Positions 26,132 to 34,160 of a stretch of 64,000 nt of DNA are shown here, in pieces. This stretch comes from a virus, in the IMG/VR virus record IMGVR_UViG_3300028844_002497, positions 1-64,000 of that record. One strand, 5' to 3'. Both the position numbers and the translations under genes were made by a program. Within the stretch, counting starts at the first letter, position 1; the number at the start of each line of letters is the position of its first letter. Below the pieces are notes generated by a model. That model saw nothing but the letters and a program-made list of their open reading frames with translations. It ran no database searches and was not told the origin of the DNA.

Positions 26132-26806
26132 TTAAAACTTCACTCCCAAAGTTATGTTAAAAATACTTCTTTCTATTGGGTCTTTTGTATAAACATTCTT
26201 AAGACCTACTGTTACTTTATCTGTTAGACTATAATCAAATGATGTTTCATTTCTTATATAATCATCTTCACCTGACTCCCATAACATCTTGTTTACAAAT
26301 GTAACTTTTTTGTTTAAGTTATATGCATACCAAACTGATGAACGTATAATAGGTTCACTAATCTCATTTGAATTAAGATATGCAATTGAATTTTCTATTG
26401 ATGCTTTATGAGTATCTGTTCTAAAAATTTTATATCCGTGTCCTATACCTAATACGATTCTATCATTGTTATCTCTAAATTCATCATAATCATAACTGGT
26501 AGATCCTATTACATAATGTTTGTCAGTTATAGTTCTAATTGCTTTACCACTAGTTCTAAACTTATTAATTGTTTGTTCACTGTCTTCTGCTTTGTAGGCA
26601 TAGTCTGCATCAAATACTCCTTGCCATATATCTGATTCCCATTTATGATCAAACGACCCTGTAAATACAATCGATTCGTCAATGTTAACAAACGTTCCAC
26701 CGACTTTTGCTTTTGTTTCTGCTGTTACAGCAGGTGCTAACATAATGATAGCCGCTACTGCAAATAATATAGTGATATCTCCTATAAATTTTAATTTCTT
26801 TTTCAT
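26132..26806 (-). CDS. DUF481-like outer-membrane beta-barrel protein with signal peptide
   Basis: The frame extends to 26851, but the ATG at 26806 overlaps the previous gene's stop (ATGA) and gives a normal signal peptide: MKKKLKFIGD, a hydrophobic stretch to about residue 25, and a probable cut after AVTA. The mature part (about 190 residues) alternates polar and aromatic residues in short strands (FTGSFDHKWESDIW, TSYDYDEF, DRIVLGIGHGYKIF, IIRSSVWYAYNL) and ends in LGVKF, a terminal phenylalanine typical of outer-membrane barrels assembled by BamA. The overall pattern, including RIVLGIGHGYKIF, resembles the YdiY/DUF481 salt-induced family. A phage-encoded outer-membrane protein inside a radical SAM operon is unusual; receptor masking or envelope remodelling is possible. 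Confidence 0.75.
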   Translation of the reverse strand: MKKKLKFIGDITILFAVAAIIMLAPAVTAETKAKVGGTFVNIDESIVFTGSFDHKWESDIWQGVFDADYAYKAEDSEQTINKFRTSGKAIRTITDKHYVIGSTSYDYDEFRDNNDRIVLGIGHGYKIFRTDTHKASIENSIAYLNSNEISEPIIRSSVWYAYNLNKKVTFVNKMLWESGEDDYIRNETSFDYSLTDKVTVGLKNVYTKDPIERSIFNITLGVKF

Positions 26807-28050
26807 TCTTCTAAATCTCGTAAACCGTTGAGTTCTGGAAACACACTCCAAAAATCTTCATCTCTTATTTTATCTATGGACGCAGTGTGTTGCATCATAA
26901 TCTTTTTGTTATCTTGCCATGTATTATCTTCATTAGCAAAATTAACTGCATCTCTAATTAAACGTGATAAACTTGTCTTGTCCCCTTCAAATTTGTCAGC
27001 AAACTTTAAAGCATTCTCTGCCGCCGGTCCTTTCATTGCAGTAGGTAAACTCTTAGCACTATAGTAACTAGGATGCACAGCAAGATATAAACTATGATAC
27101 CAATCCTCGGCTCTTACAATATTCTTATCTTTAAGATATTGATAAAACTCGCCGATCATTGGATAATTAAACATAGAGAATACTGTATTCATTTGAAATG
27201 TTACGTAATCTAAATCTCTGAATGTAAGTAAGTTATTTTCTACTACACCCCAGTCTGTTCCTTTACGTAACCATTCTGCTCTTTCACCGTAATGATCAAC
27301 TGAACAACTTAATTCAATATTATCAAAGTGTTTCCAAAGTTCTAATATATCATGCTTCTTATATTTAATGTTACTTGCGTTAGTATTGTACCTTAGTACA
27401 GGTTTTTTACCGCGTCTAATAAATTCTTCTAACATGACATAATGTTCGTCTGTAATTAGTGGCTCTCCGCCTGCAAAATAACATAAGTCAATGTCGTCAA
27501 TATGTTCTAATGTTTCTTCTAGTACTGTTCCTGTTTGGTCGTCTGCATGTATTAAGATAGGATGTTTAGGATCGTGGTTGGCTCGCATCTCTGCTCCCCA
27601 CTGCGAACTAAACTCACTGCCACATGTACGACATTTGAAATTACATATATTAGAGAACCTAATATCAAAATAATGCATTCTAAAGTCATCTACTGTTCCG
27701 TCTGCTTTTGTTTGTGGTACTAACTCATCGAATCGTTTACCAAAGTGTTCTTTAGAATAATTTCTAAAACTATGCGGGCCTGCTTCTTCATGTTTATAAC
27801 AGAAATCACATACACTATTTTTTTTATCATTTAACATATCTAAACGTAATTGTTTCATTTTATCATTATTAAATGCTTCTTTTAATGATGTTTCTTTAGT
27901 GTTGCCAAATGGTTGTGTATAGTCATTAGAACAACAAGGATAAATATCTCCTTTGGGTGTTACGTTTAAATGCAACCAAGGAAACATACAGAATGTTTTA
28001 CTTTCTTCTAACAAGTATGTCTTATCTACTGCTGGTATTCTTTCACTCAT
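26803..28050 (-). CDS. Twitch-domain radical SAM protein (copy 3)
   Basis: In this 415-residue protein the N-terminal module has FCMFPWLHLN (20-29), CC at 39-40 and CDFC at 81-84; the radical SAM motif CNFKCRTCG follows at 136-144, then CYFAGGEPLITDEHY. It is very similar in pattern to the protein at 28047 (shared RFSNICNFKCRTCGS, YFAGGEPLITDEHY, YNTN-SN-KYKK), indicating recent duplication. It is joined to the outer-membrane protein gene by an ATGA overlap and overlaps the upstream copy by 4 nt. The function is unknown; it probably acts on the same class of substrate as its neighbours. Confidence 0.87.
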   Translation of the reverse strand: MSERIPAVDKTYLLEESKTFCMFPWLHLNVTPKGDIYPCCSNDYTQPFGNTKETSLKEAFNNDKMKQLRLDMLNDKKNSVCDFCYKHEEAGPHSFRNYSKEHFGKRFDELVPQTKADGTVDDFRMHYFDIRFSNICNFKCRTCGSEFSSQWGAEMRANHDPKHPILIHADDQTGTVLEETLEHIDDIDLCYFAGGEPLITDEHYVMLEEFIRRGKKPVLRYNTNASNIKYKKHDILELWKHFDNIELSCSVDHYGERAEWLRKGTDWGVVENNLLTFRDLDYVTFQMNTVFSMFNYPMIGEFYQYLKDKNIVRAEDWYHSLYLAVHPSYYSAKSLPTAMKGPAAENALKFADKFEGDKTSLSRLIRDAVNFANEDNTWQDNKKIMMQHTASIDKIRDEDFWSVFPELNGLRDLEE

Positions 28051-29369
28051 GGTCGCAATGCCTTTGGTACTTTATATAATGCTCCTAACTCTGGAAAAGT
28101 TTTTAGAAAGTCTTCTCCTCTTAATGCATCTATGCGTTTTATTTCTTCTTTAAATTCTACTTCATTATCTTCCCATGATTCTTTAGACATTAACCATGGT
28201 ATAACTTGTTGTATTTCATTTATTTGTTCTTGTCTAAAGTTTAAATCTTTCATATAAGCCATAGTCAAATGTAATTGATCAAGTGCTTGTTTTTTGTATC
28301 CGCCCGGCAATACATGTGAAGATAAGTGTTCTGGTGATCCCATGCTGTAGAGAGTCCATACGGAACTCTCAGGGGTATAATAATGATTGTCTATCATATA
28401 CTTGTAAAAATGCGAAATAGTTAATGCGTTGAATATACTATATACAGTATTAACCTGAAAATTAACATTCTTTGCTTTCTTTAATTTCTTTAAATTTGTT
28501 TCAATTGTTTTCCATTTAGTTCCGTGTCTGATGTATTCAGCCTTTTCTCCCATATGATCTATTGATGCATAAATTTGAACTGGCTGTTCAAAGTGGTCCC
28601 ACAGTTTAAAGATATCTCGTTTCTTATATTTAAAATTAGATATGTTTGTATTATACCTTAATTGAATATCTGTTTTCTTTTTCTTAATCATTTCATCGAT
28701 CAACATATAATGTTCATCTGTAATTAGTGGCTCTCCACCTGCAAAGTATGCAACTTCAAAATTAGGAACTTGCTTTAATACTTCTAATATAAATTCTTCT
28801 CTGTTGCCTTTTTCTAACTCTATAGCATACATAGGCAAGCCTGTTTGCTCACGTGATTCTAAGTCTTCTTGTTCCCATTTAGAACTAAATGCACTGCCGC
28901 ATGTACGACATTTAAAATTACAAATGTTAGAAAAACGAATGTCAAAGTATCTCATACGAAAGTTGACTATTCTTCCTGTGTTCATATCAGTTGTATTGAT
29001 TACTTCATCAAAGTGATGTTGCCATGCTTCATTACTTTGTGTTCTAAAACTTGGTATGCCCTGATCATCATGTTTGTGACAGTTAGCACACTCAGGATTC
29101 TTGTTTCCTTTTAACATATCTAAACGCAACTTTTTCATCTTTGGAGAATTGACTAAATCTGCAAGACTGCTACGATTAGAGTTACCAACACCTTGATTGT
29201 CTGCACATGAATTTGCAATACAACAAGGAGCTCCTTGTCCTGTAGGTGTAGTGTGCATATGCACCCATGGAATCATACAGAAAGTTTCTGATCTATTAAG
29301 AAGCAAATCTTTTAAAAAGATTGCCTGCTTCTTATCTACAGCGGGTTTGTTAGGCTTACTTGCTGGCAT
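28047..29369 (-). CDS. Twitch-domain radical SAM protein (copy 2)
   Basis: This 440-residue protein has the N-terminal motif FCMIPWVHMH (30-39), CC at 49-50, an extra CxxxC-like Cys at 55, CANC at 94-97, then CNFKCRTCG at 150-158 and AYFAGGEPLITDEHY. Among the four paralogues it is closest to the next gene downstream. A 20-residue leader rich in Lys and Pro precedes the module. It overlaps the previous copy by 34 nt and the next by 4 nt. Conserved SAM-cluster and auxiliary cysteines are all present, so it is expected to be active. Confidence 0.87.
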   Translation of the reverse strand: MPASKPNKPAVDKKQAIFLKDLLLNRSETFCMIPWVHMHTTPTGQGAPCCIANSCADNQGVGNSNRSSLADLVNSPKMKKLRLDMLKGNKNPECANCHKHDDQGIPSFRTQSNEAWQHHFDEVINTTDMNTGRIVNFRMRYFDIRFSNICNFKCRTCGSAFSSKWEQEDLESREQTGLPMYAIELEKGNREEFILEVLKQVPNFEVAYFAGGEPLITDEHYMLIDEMIKKKKTDIQLRYNTNISNFKYKKRDIFKLWDHFEQPVQIYASIDHMGEKAEYIRHGTKWKTIETNLKKLKKAKNVNFQVNTVYSIFNALTISHFYKYMIDNHYYTPESSVWTLYSMGSPEHLSSHVLPGGYKKQALDQLHLTMAYMKDLNFRQEQINEIQQVIPWLMSKESWEDNEVEFKEEIKRIDALRGEDFLKTFPELGALYKVPKALRP

Positions 29370-30736
29370 AATTTATAAAAATCTAATAATTCAGGATATA
29401 CACTTAGTATATCTGTTTCTCTACGATCATCCATTTCGTTAAAGAAGTTGTAAAAATCTCTTCTACCTTCGATTAATTTTTCTTCACTATAATGTGTGTT
29501 TTCCATATAGTCAACAACACGTTTAAATTTCTCATATTCAATTGTAGTAAATCTATCACTACGTTCATCATCTACGTTGTCTTCCATAAACTTTAATGAC
29601 TCATGCATGTACGGCATAAATTCTTCTTTTGGTAAGATATTCATGTCATACATAATTGGGTCTCTTAAGTATGGAGTATCAAAACGTACTCTATGTTTGT
29701 CTTCTGTTTTCCAATCGTACCATCCATAGATAGCACGCCACTCTAAAAACTTTTCTAATAAACTCTTAAAGTCTGTTACTGCTAATAGATTAAATGTACA
29801 CATAAAAGTAACAGGAGAGTCTGTCTCTGTTAGATATGTATGTAAGTTCTTTTGAAACAGTTCTAAGTCTAATCCAGTTCTGATATACTCTGCTCGTTCT
29901 CCCCAGCAATCTAAACTAGTAAACATTTTAAAACTTTCTAACTTGTTTTCATCGCACAGTTTCTTTACAGAACTACTTAGTCGTTTTACTAAAGCATTCT
30001 TTGTACCCAAGTTACTATTCACATTAAGTTCTAACCAAGGCATCGGATCTTCATCAATCTTTTTAAATAGTTTCCATGTCGATGTGTGCATAGTAGGTTC
30101 GCCACCTGTTACACGTAAGATGTTTAAGTCTTTATTCATCTCAGGCCACCATTCCCAGAACGCATCAACATATGGATTTTCTTCTTCACGTTCAAAGAGT
30201 TTCATCCAATCAATATCGTTTCTATGATTCTTTACAGTCTCAATAGGACCAAAGTTTTTAATCTCAGCATGATAACTTGATGAATATTTAGGGTGACAAT
30301 AACCACATTTGAAGTTACACTCATTACCAAAGTTAATCTCTAAATATTCTGGATTGATGTTTTGATCCCAAGGACCATTGAGTGCTTGATCGAATCGTTC
30401 TTCTGTAAAGATAGAACCATTACGAATATGTCTGTCAGAGATATAGTCATCGCCCATGTCTTCAACATTCCAGCAGTACTGACAACCTTCTGGTCGTTCG
30501 CCTGCTAACATTTGCTTACGTTCCATTTTCTTTTCCCATGTGTTATGTAATGCACTTGGGTTCTCGGCTAATTCATGTAATGGAATCTTGTGTGGTTGAG
30601 GATGATAACAACTATGAGTCTCACCTGTTTGTAAGTACATAGTAACATGTTGCCATTTGGCAAGACAAAATGACGGAGTTGCTTCTTCTTCAACTCGTAT
30701 CTGTATTGTTTTTATTCTATCAGTTTCTTTGGACAT
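29336..30736 (-). CDS. Twitch-domain radical SAM protein (copy 1, divergent)
   Basis: In this 466-residue protein the N-terminal module is degenerate relative to the other three: FCLAKWQH (23-30), a single Cys at 43 where the others have CC, and CQYC at 85-88. The cluster motif CNFKCGYC is at 140-147, and LRVTGGEPTMH carries the GGE element. It is the first of the array and overlaps the glycosyltransferase gene by one base (TAATG). The missing cysteine suggests a different auxiliary cluster or altered substrate. A long insertion (about residues 165-195, rich in Glu and Trp) is specific to this copy. Confidence 0.87.
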   Translation of the reverse strand: MSKETDRIKTIQIRVEEEATPSFCLAKWQHVTMYLQTGETHSCYHPQPHKIPLHELAENPSALHNTWEKKMERKQMLAGERPEGCQYCWNVEDMGDDYISDRHIRNGSIFTEERFDQALNGPWDQNINPEYLEINFGNECNFKCGYCHPKYSSSYHAEIKNFGPIETVKNHRNDIDWMKLFEREEENPYVDAFWEWWPEMNKDLNILRVTGGEPTMHTSTWKLFKKIDEDPMPWLELNVNSNLGTKNALVKRLSSSVKKLCDENKLESFKMFTSLDCWGERAEYIRTGLDLELFQKNLHTYLTETDSPVTFMCTFNLLAVTDFKSLLEKFLEWRAIYGWYDWKTEDKHRVRFDTPYLRDPIMYDMNILPKEEFMPYMHESLKFMEDNVDDERSDRFTTIEYEKFKRVVDYMENTHYSEEKLIEGRRDFYNFFNEMDDRRETDILSVYPELLDFYKLCQQVSLTNPL

Positions 30737-31680
30737 TACCAGCCTTCTATTTCTCTGATAATCTCCATCTCTGTTACAAGGGGACCTAGGTTTCTTTTGT
30801 CAGCATTGTAATGTCTTTTAAAGAATGCTGATTGATCTTTGTCTAACATGTTCATTGGCAACCCTAGTTTTGCTTTTAGTTCTTCCCCTATTTCTTTTGC
30901 GGATTCTATTGGATCACCGTTCATGTACTGTTCCCACATAGTAGGATAGTTATCAAACCATTGAATGTCTGTATGTTGAAAGTCTGTTAACATTGTCATA
31001 TATGTTCCAAGTCTTGCTCCGTAGATTGCCCAGTCACCATTCTCTGCATCTAAGCCTACGTTCTGCCATATAGTTAAGTTGTTCAGATTCTTATCTGCAA
31101 CTCTACCTTTGAACTCATCTACAGTTACTAATGCTCCGCGGTCTAATACCATCTTTACACCTTCTCTGAAACCTGCTCTCCATGCTTGAAAAGCAGACTT
31201 GTTAGGGTAAGTAGTAGAATAGCAATCATACATTGCCCAGTATAATGAATCTGCTGAATTCATCATAAAGTCAACTTGAGTTGCTTCAGAACCATCAGTG
31301 TGTTCATGTGTAGTCATGTTCTCTACATAAGTTTTCGTCCATGAAGACATACCTCCATTACCATAACGTAAGCCATTAACGTTATTGATAGACTTCCATC
31401 TAAACTGTGCTTGTTTATACTTTGGATCTTTGTCTGTAAAATCTAATTGAATATTAAAGAAATCTTCTTCGGGTAATGTGTCACCGTCGATTAAAACAAA
31501 TCGTTCAGTCTCACTCATTTCACCTGCGGCTTTGTGTGCTTGATCAGAGCCTAATACCCCATCAACTCTTTGTGCCCATGGAACCATGTTCTTAATTTGT
31601 ACCCAAAATTCTTCTTTTTGTGGTTCATCGTAACTTAGATAGATAACATCCAAATCTGCGATATCAATAATATTACTCAT
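30736..31680 (-). CDS. GT-A type glycosyltransferase
   Basis: In this 314-residue protein, a strand DVIYLSYDEP at the start, RVDGVLGSDQAHKAAGE (38-54) and FVLIDGDTLPEEDFF (61-75), with a DxD metal-binding motif at Asp65/Asp67, are typical of GT-A nucleotide-sugar transferases. The rest (VNGLRYGNGGMSSW, FQAWRAGFREGVKM) aligns with the C-terminal domain of the giant repeat protein at 384, which has lost the DxD. The ATG at 31680 is chosen over the TTG at 31683; it overlaps the micro-gene upstream by 8 nt. Donor and acceptor are unknown. Confidence 0.75.
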   Translation of the reverse strand: MSNIIDIADLDVIYLSYDEPQKEEFWVQIKNMVPWAQRVDGVLGSDQAHKAAGEMSETERFVLIDGDTLPEEDFFNIQLDFTDKDPKYKQAQFRWKSINNVNGLRYGNGGMSSWTKTYVENMTTHEHTDGSEATQVDFMMNSADSLYWAMYDCYSTTYPNKSAFQAWRAGFREGVKMVLDRGALVTVDEFKGRVADKNLNNLTIWQNVGLDAENGDWAIYGARLGTYMTMLTDFQHTDIQWFDNYPTMWEQYMNGDPIESAKEIGEELKAKLGLPMNMLDKDQSAFFKRHYNADKRNLGPLVTEMEIIREIEGW

Positions 31681-31840
31681 CAATGTCCTTTTTTGCTTTT
31701 CTACTATAACTATCTTCTGGATCTATTTCTGCATCAGCATTCATAAATCTCATACGTTGAATGGCATCCCAATTGATACCGTCACTTGGTTTCCATACTT
31801 CTCTAATTGGTACGTATTCTTCTTTATCCGATTTCTTCAC
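31673..31840 (-). CDS. 55-residue acidic/charged micro-protein with GTG start
   Basis: An open frame fills the gap between the 115-residue gene and the glycosyltransferase gene. It begins with GTG at 31840 inside the end of the preceding gene (17-nt overlap) and ends with a TAA that overlaps the next ATG by 8 nt. The product, starting VKKSDKEEYVPIREVW and containing WDAIQRMRFMN and EDSYSRKAKKD, looks protein-like and explains the otherwise empty 143 nt. It has no recognised family. Confidence 0.6.
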   Translation of the reverse strand: MKKSDKEEYVPIREVWKPSDGINWDAIQRMRFMNADAEIDPEDSYSRKAKKDIDE

Positions 31841-32171
31841 TAAACAACTCCCAGTATTTGCCTTTAGATTTATTTGTTACTAATATACTTATGTCATCTA
31901 CAGAAACCAAAACACCTGATGTACTAGGCTTATATTTTTGTACACCCGCTTTGCGTCTATTACGAGTAATGCGACCGTCTATCACTTTAACGTCAGGTCT
32001 GGCTTCTGCAAACACACCGGCATCGATGACTATGTAATTACCTTCTAGTTTTTCACATGTATAAAAGTCAACTGTTCCGTCTTTTTTATAGTACAATCTA
32101 AACTCAGGAGCCTCAATAACTGGTGCTTCCCATACAGTGATGTATTCTTCGTTGTTTTCTTTATCACTCAT
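31824..32171 (-). CDS. Hypothetical 115-residue protein
   Basis: A mostly beta-strand pattern (EFRLYYKKDGTVDFYTC, YIVIDAGVFAEARPDVKVIDG) is followed by a basic RNRRKAG stretch and a strand-rich end (GVLVSVDDISILVTN). I do not recognise it as an enzyme. It overlaps the glycosyltransferase at 32171 by 1 nt and the micro-gene by 17 nt. Its place between glycosyltransferase genes and virion genes would suit a small virion or assembly protein, but there is no direct evidence. Confidence 0.6.
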   Translation of the reverse strand: MSDKENNEEYITVWEAPVIEAPEFRLYYKKDGTVDFYTCEKLEGNYIVIDAGVFAEARPDVKVIDGRITRNRRKAGVQKYKPSTSGVLVSVDDISILVTNKSKGKYWELFSEEIG

Positions 32172-32965
32172 TAAACCGACTCCTCTATTTTATCAGAAAA
32201 TGATTTAATATGATAGTGAAACGGATATGTTTGTGGAATTGTGTTCACTCTTAATGTGTTTGGATAAATTTCATACAATAAAGTATCAGTCCATTTTTCT
32301 GACGGTGTGCCATTAATAAATTGTTTCATGTGTATCATAGAAAATTCTTTAAAAGTTGGCAACGTAGACTTTTCTACTCCTATAATATGACATGCATAAG
32401 CATAAATCCAATCAGTTGTTGCTGGTTCAGTTGGATTACATTGCAGTGTGTCTCTAAACTCACTCCAATTCTCAAACATATGTCTTACGATGTCAAAGAA
32501 TTCTTTTGCTGTTTCTGACTTTTTAAAATAAGTTATAGCATTATATACGTCTGGTAGTTCGTTATCGTCTATAAACCTACGATAGGTGCGTACATGCGAT
32601 ATATTTTGCTTAAAGTCACGTATATGTGTAGATACAACTAAGTCTCTTTGCTTAAGTATATCCCACCAATAATCTATTGATGTCGGAACGTACATATCTG
32701 CTTCTAATTTGATCGTGTGTTTATAAGGACTTGCTTCATACACTTGCCAATCGTTAATTAGTTTCCAATTACTGTCTGGTTCTAAATCTCCGTACGGTAA
32801 TGGAATAACTTTATGAAATGCTTTGCACTTTGTTTTGTCATCAGAGATTAAAGATACTTTTGCATCTGGCATAACTCTGATAATAGACTCTGCTAGTTGT
32901 TCGGCACATTTGACATAGTTGACATCGGTTGTGTTTTGTGCTAATATAACAAATCCTTTATCCAT
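32171..32965 (-). CDS. GT8-like GT-A glycosyltransferase
   Basis: This 264-residue protein has an N-terminal FVILAQNTTDVNYVKCAEQLAESI, VSLISDD, then NDWQVYEASPYKHTIKLEADMYVP, where EAD replaces the DxD motif. AITYFKKSETAKEFFDIV is typical of the second half of GT8/NDP-sugar transferases. It is clearly homologous to the next protein (289 residues), which keeps a DVD motif at the same place. The first metal ligand is Glu here, which some GT-A enzymes tolerate. It overlaps its neighbours by 1 and 8 nt. Confidence 0.7.
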   Translation of the reverse strand: MDKGFVILAQNTTDVNYVKCAEQLAESIIRVMPDAKVSLISDDKTKCKAFHKVIPLPYGDLEPDSNWKLINDWQVYEASPYKHTIKLEADMYVPTSIDYWWDILKQRDLVVSTHIRDFKQNISHVRTYRRFIDDNELPDVYNAITYFKKSETAKEFFDIVRHMFENWSEFRDTLQCNPTEPATTDWIYAYACHIIGVEKSTLPTFKEFSMIHMKQFINGTPSEKWTDTLLYEIYPNTLRVNTIPQTYPFHYHIKSFSDKIEESV

Positions 32966-33827
32966 TGTTCATTATCCCCACAAATAAATCTTTATTCATC
33001 ACGTGAAAATCCATGTCTTTGATTAGCATGTATTCTTTTCTAACTTTACTCTTCTTCCAATGATCAAACATGATAGTAAATTCTGTATTAAAGTCCCATA
33101 TCTTGCCGTCTACAGGTACTTGTGCATCACTCTGATTTGCATATACTGAAGTATTTTTTCCTACATGAACTAGATTCCAAGGTATATAATCACTTGGCAC
33201 ATCTGTATGTCCATTAACAATTTTAAGTGCAATAGTTAATCCATAGTCATTACGATATACTCCACCAATAAAACTGTGTATGCCTGCATAGTGTTCATAG
33301 TTATCTTGCACCATTTGCAATGTCTCAAAGATTTGTTTTGCACGGTTAGATTTCTTAAACATAATCACTGTTGCCCATAACGTTTCATATGTGTAACCCA
33401 TTTTTTCTTGTGCCGCTTCTGGGTGCATAAGCATATGTGTATTACTGTGACAGCAGAATGTATCAGATAAGTCAAATGTTTTTAATAGTGTATCAGAATT
33501 GACAAGATAGTCAACATCAATTACCAGCGTTTCCTCATAAGGACTAAGTTCATATGCTTGATATCGACCTTTATTGATCCATGATGTTTGTTCTTTGATA
33601 TTACTTAAGTCTGGTTCGACTTCGATGATAGAATCGAATGCATCTCTATCGTTTAAGATAGATTTATGTGATTCTATATCTGTAACTAAAGTTGTAGGTA
33701 GTTCTAAGAATGTTGCTATTCTTCTTGCAGTATATACTGCCATGTCGGCATAGTTGTATTTGCTAGAATTAAAAGCAAATAAAACGACCCCTCTAGTTTT
33801 TACCGTTTTCTTTCTAGTTCTTTCCAT
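32958..33827 (-). CDS. GT8-like GT-A glycosyltransferase (DVD motif)
   Basis: In this 289-residue protein, GVVLFAFNSSKYNYADMAVYTARRI, then TTLVTD, INKGRYQAYELSPYEETLVIDVDYLVNS, with the DxD as Asp-Val-Asp, and TVIMFKKSNRAKQIFETL give a full GT-A glycosyltransferase layout. It is the paralogue of the protein at 32171. The frame overlaps the upstream 107-residue gene by 28 nt. It may glycosylate tail proteins, since it directly follows the structural module, or join the island's glycan pathway; neither is shown. Confidence 0.72.
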   Translation of the reverse strand: MERTRKKTVKTRGVVLFAFNSSKYNYADMAVYTARRIATFLELPTTLVTDIESHKSILNDRDAFDSIIEVEPDLSNIKEQTSWINKGRYQAYELSPYEETLVIDVDYLVNSDTLLKTFDLSDTFCCHSNTHMLMHPEAAQEKMGYTYETLWATVIMFKKSNRAKQIFETLQMVQDNYEHYAGIHSFIGGVYRNDYGLTIALKIVNGHTDVPSDYIPWNLVHVGKNTSVYANQSDAQVPVDGKIWDFNTEFTIMFDHWKKSKVRKEYMLIKDMDFHVMNKDLFVGIMNNG

Positions 33828-34105
33828 TCACTGTTCCACTCAGTCATTACGTTATTATATGTTTTAGTAAGAGATTCTAATAGTTTTGATCTATCTACTT
33901 TTACTGGATTATCAAACGTGTCTATAACGACAAGAGTTTCATCAGAAAATGAGTTAAGAAAGCCTATAGTTTGAGCATCGGCATTCCACAAACCGCCTTG
34001 TTCTGCAATGACAAGTTTGCTCTTATATTTTTCTTGTAGGTATGCTTTGGCTGAATTATGACTAAATCTAGCCTTTGCATCTTTGATTAGTTTTGTTGTA
34101 TCCAT
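33800..34105 (-). CDS. Hypothetical protein, about 101 residues, first gene of the glycosyltransferase run
   Basis: The ATG at 34105 is chosen over the one at 34123 because a GGGAG and a late-promoter-like TCTAAATA lie directly upstream at the usual distances. The product starts MDTTKLIKDAKARFSHNSA, has a beta-rich centre (KLVIAEQGGLW, ETLVVIDTFD) and ends in a charged helix EWNSEWKELERKR. The helix-sheet-helix layout with an Asp-containing strand suggests a small soluble phage protein. I recall similar short genes near tail fibre genes in marine T4-like phages, but cannot name a function. Confidence 0.65.
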   Translation of the reverse strand: MDTTKLIKDAKARFSHNSAKAYLQEKYKSKLVIAEQGGLWNADAQTIGFLNSFSDETLVVIDTFDNPVKVDRSKLLESLTKTYNNVMTEWNSEWKELERKR

Positions 34106-34126
34106 AGTAAATAATACTCCCATGAG

Positions 34127-34134
34127 TATTTAGA
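34127..34134 (-). promoter_or_regulatory. Late-promoter-like site (TCTAAATA)
   Basis: TCTAAATA on the minus strand ends 21 nt before the chosen ATG at 34105, with GGGAG between. It matches the plus-strand site at 14075 in the CTAAATA core. It sits in the small gap between the tail-fibre-like genes and the glycosyltransferase run, so it could start that transcript. Confidence 0.45.
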
Positions 34135-34160
34135 TGGATTTCAAAGTGACTGAAAAAAAC

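Noticed and set aside
26132-26851. N-terminally extended outer-membrane protein starting at 26851
   Set aside because: The extra 15 residues would precede the signal peptide and overlap the upstream gene's end; the ATG at 26806 gives a normal signal peptide and an ATGA overlap.
23852-30736. RiPP-type peptide modification cluster
   Set aside because: Several radical SAM proteins with auxiliary cysteines are present, but I could find no short precursor-like gene, transporter or protease next to them, so this reading is not supported.
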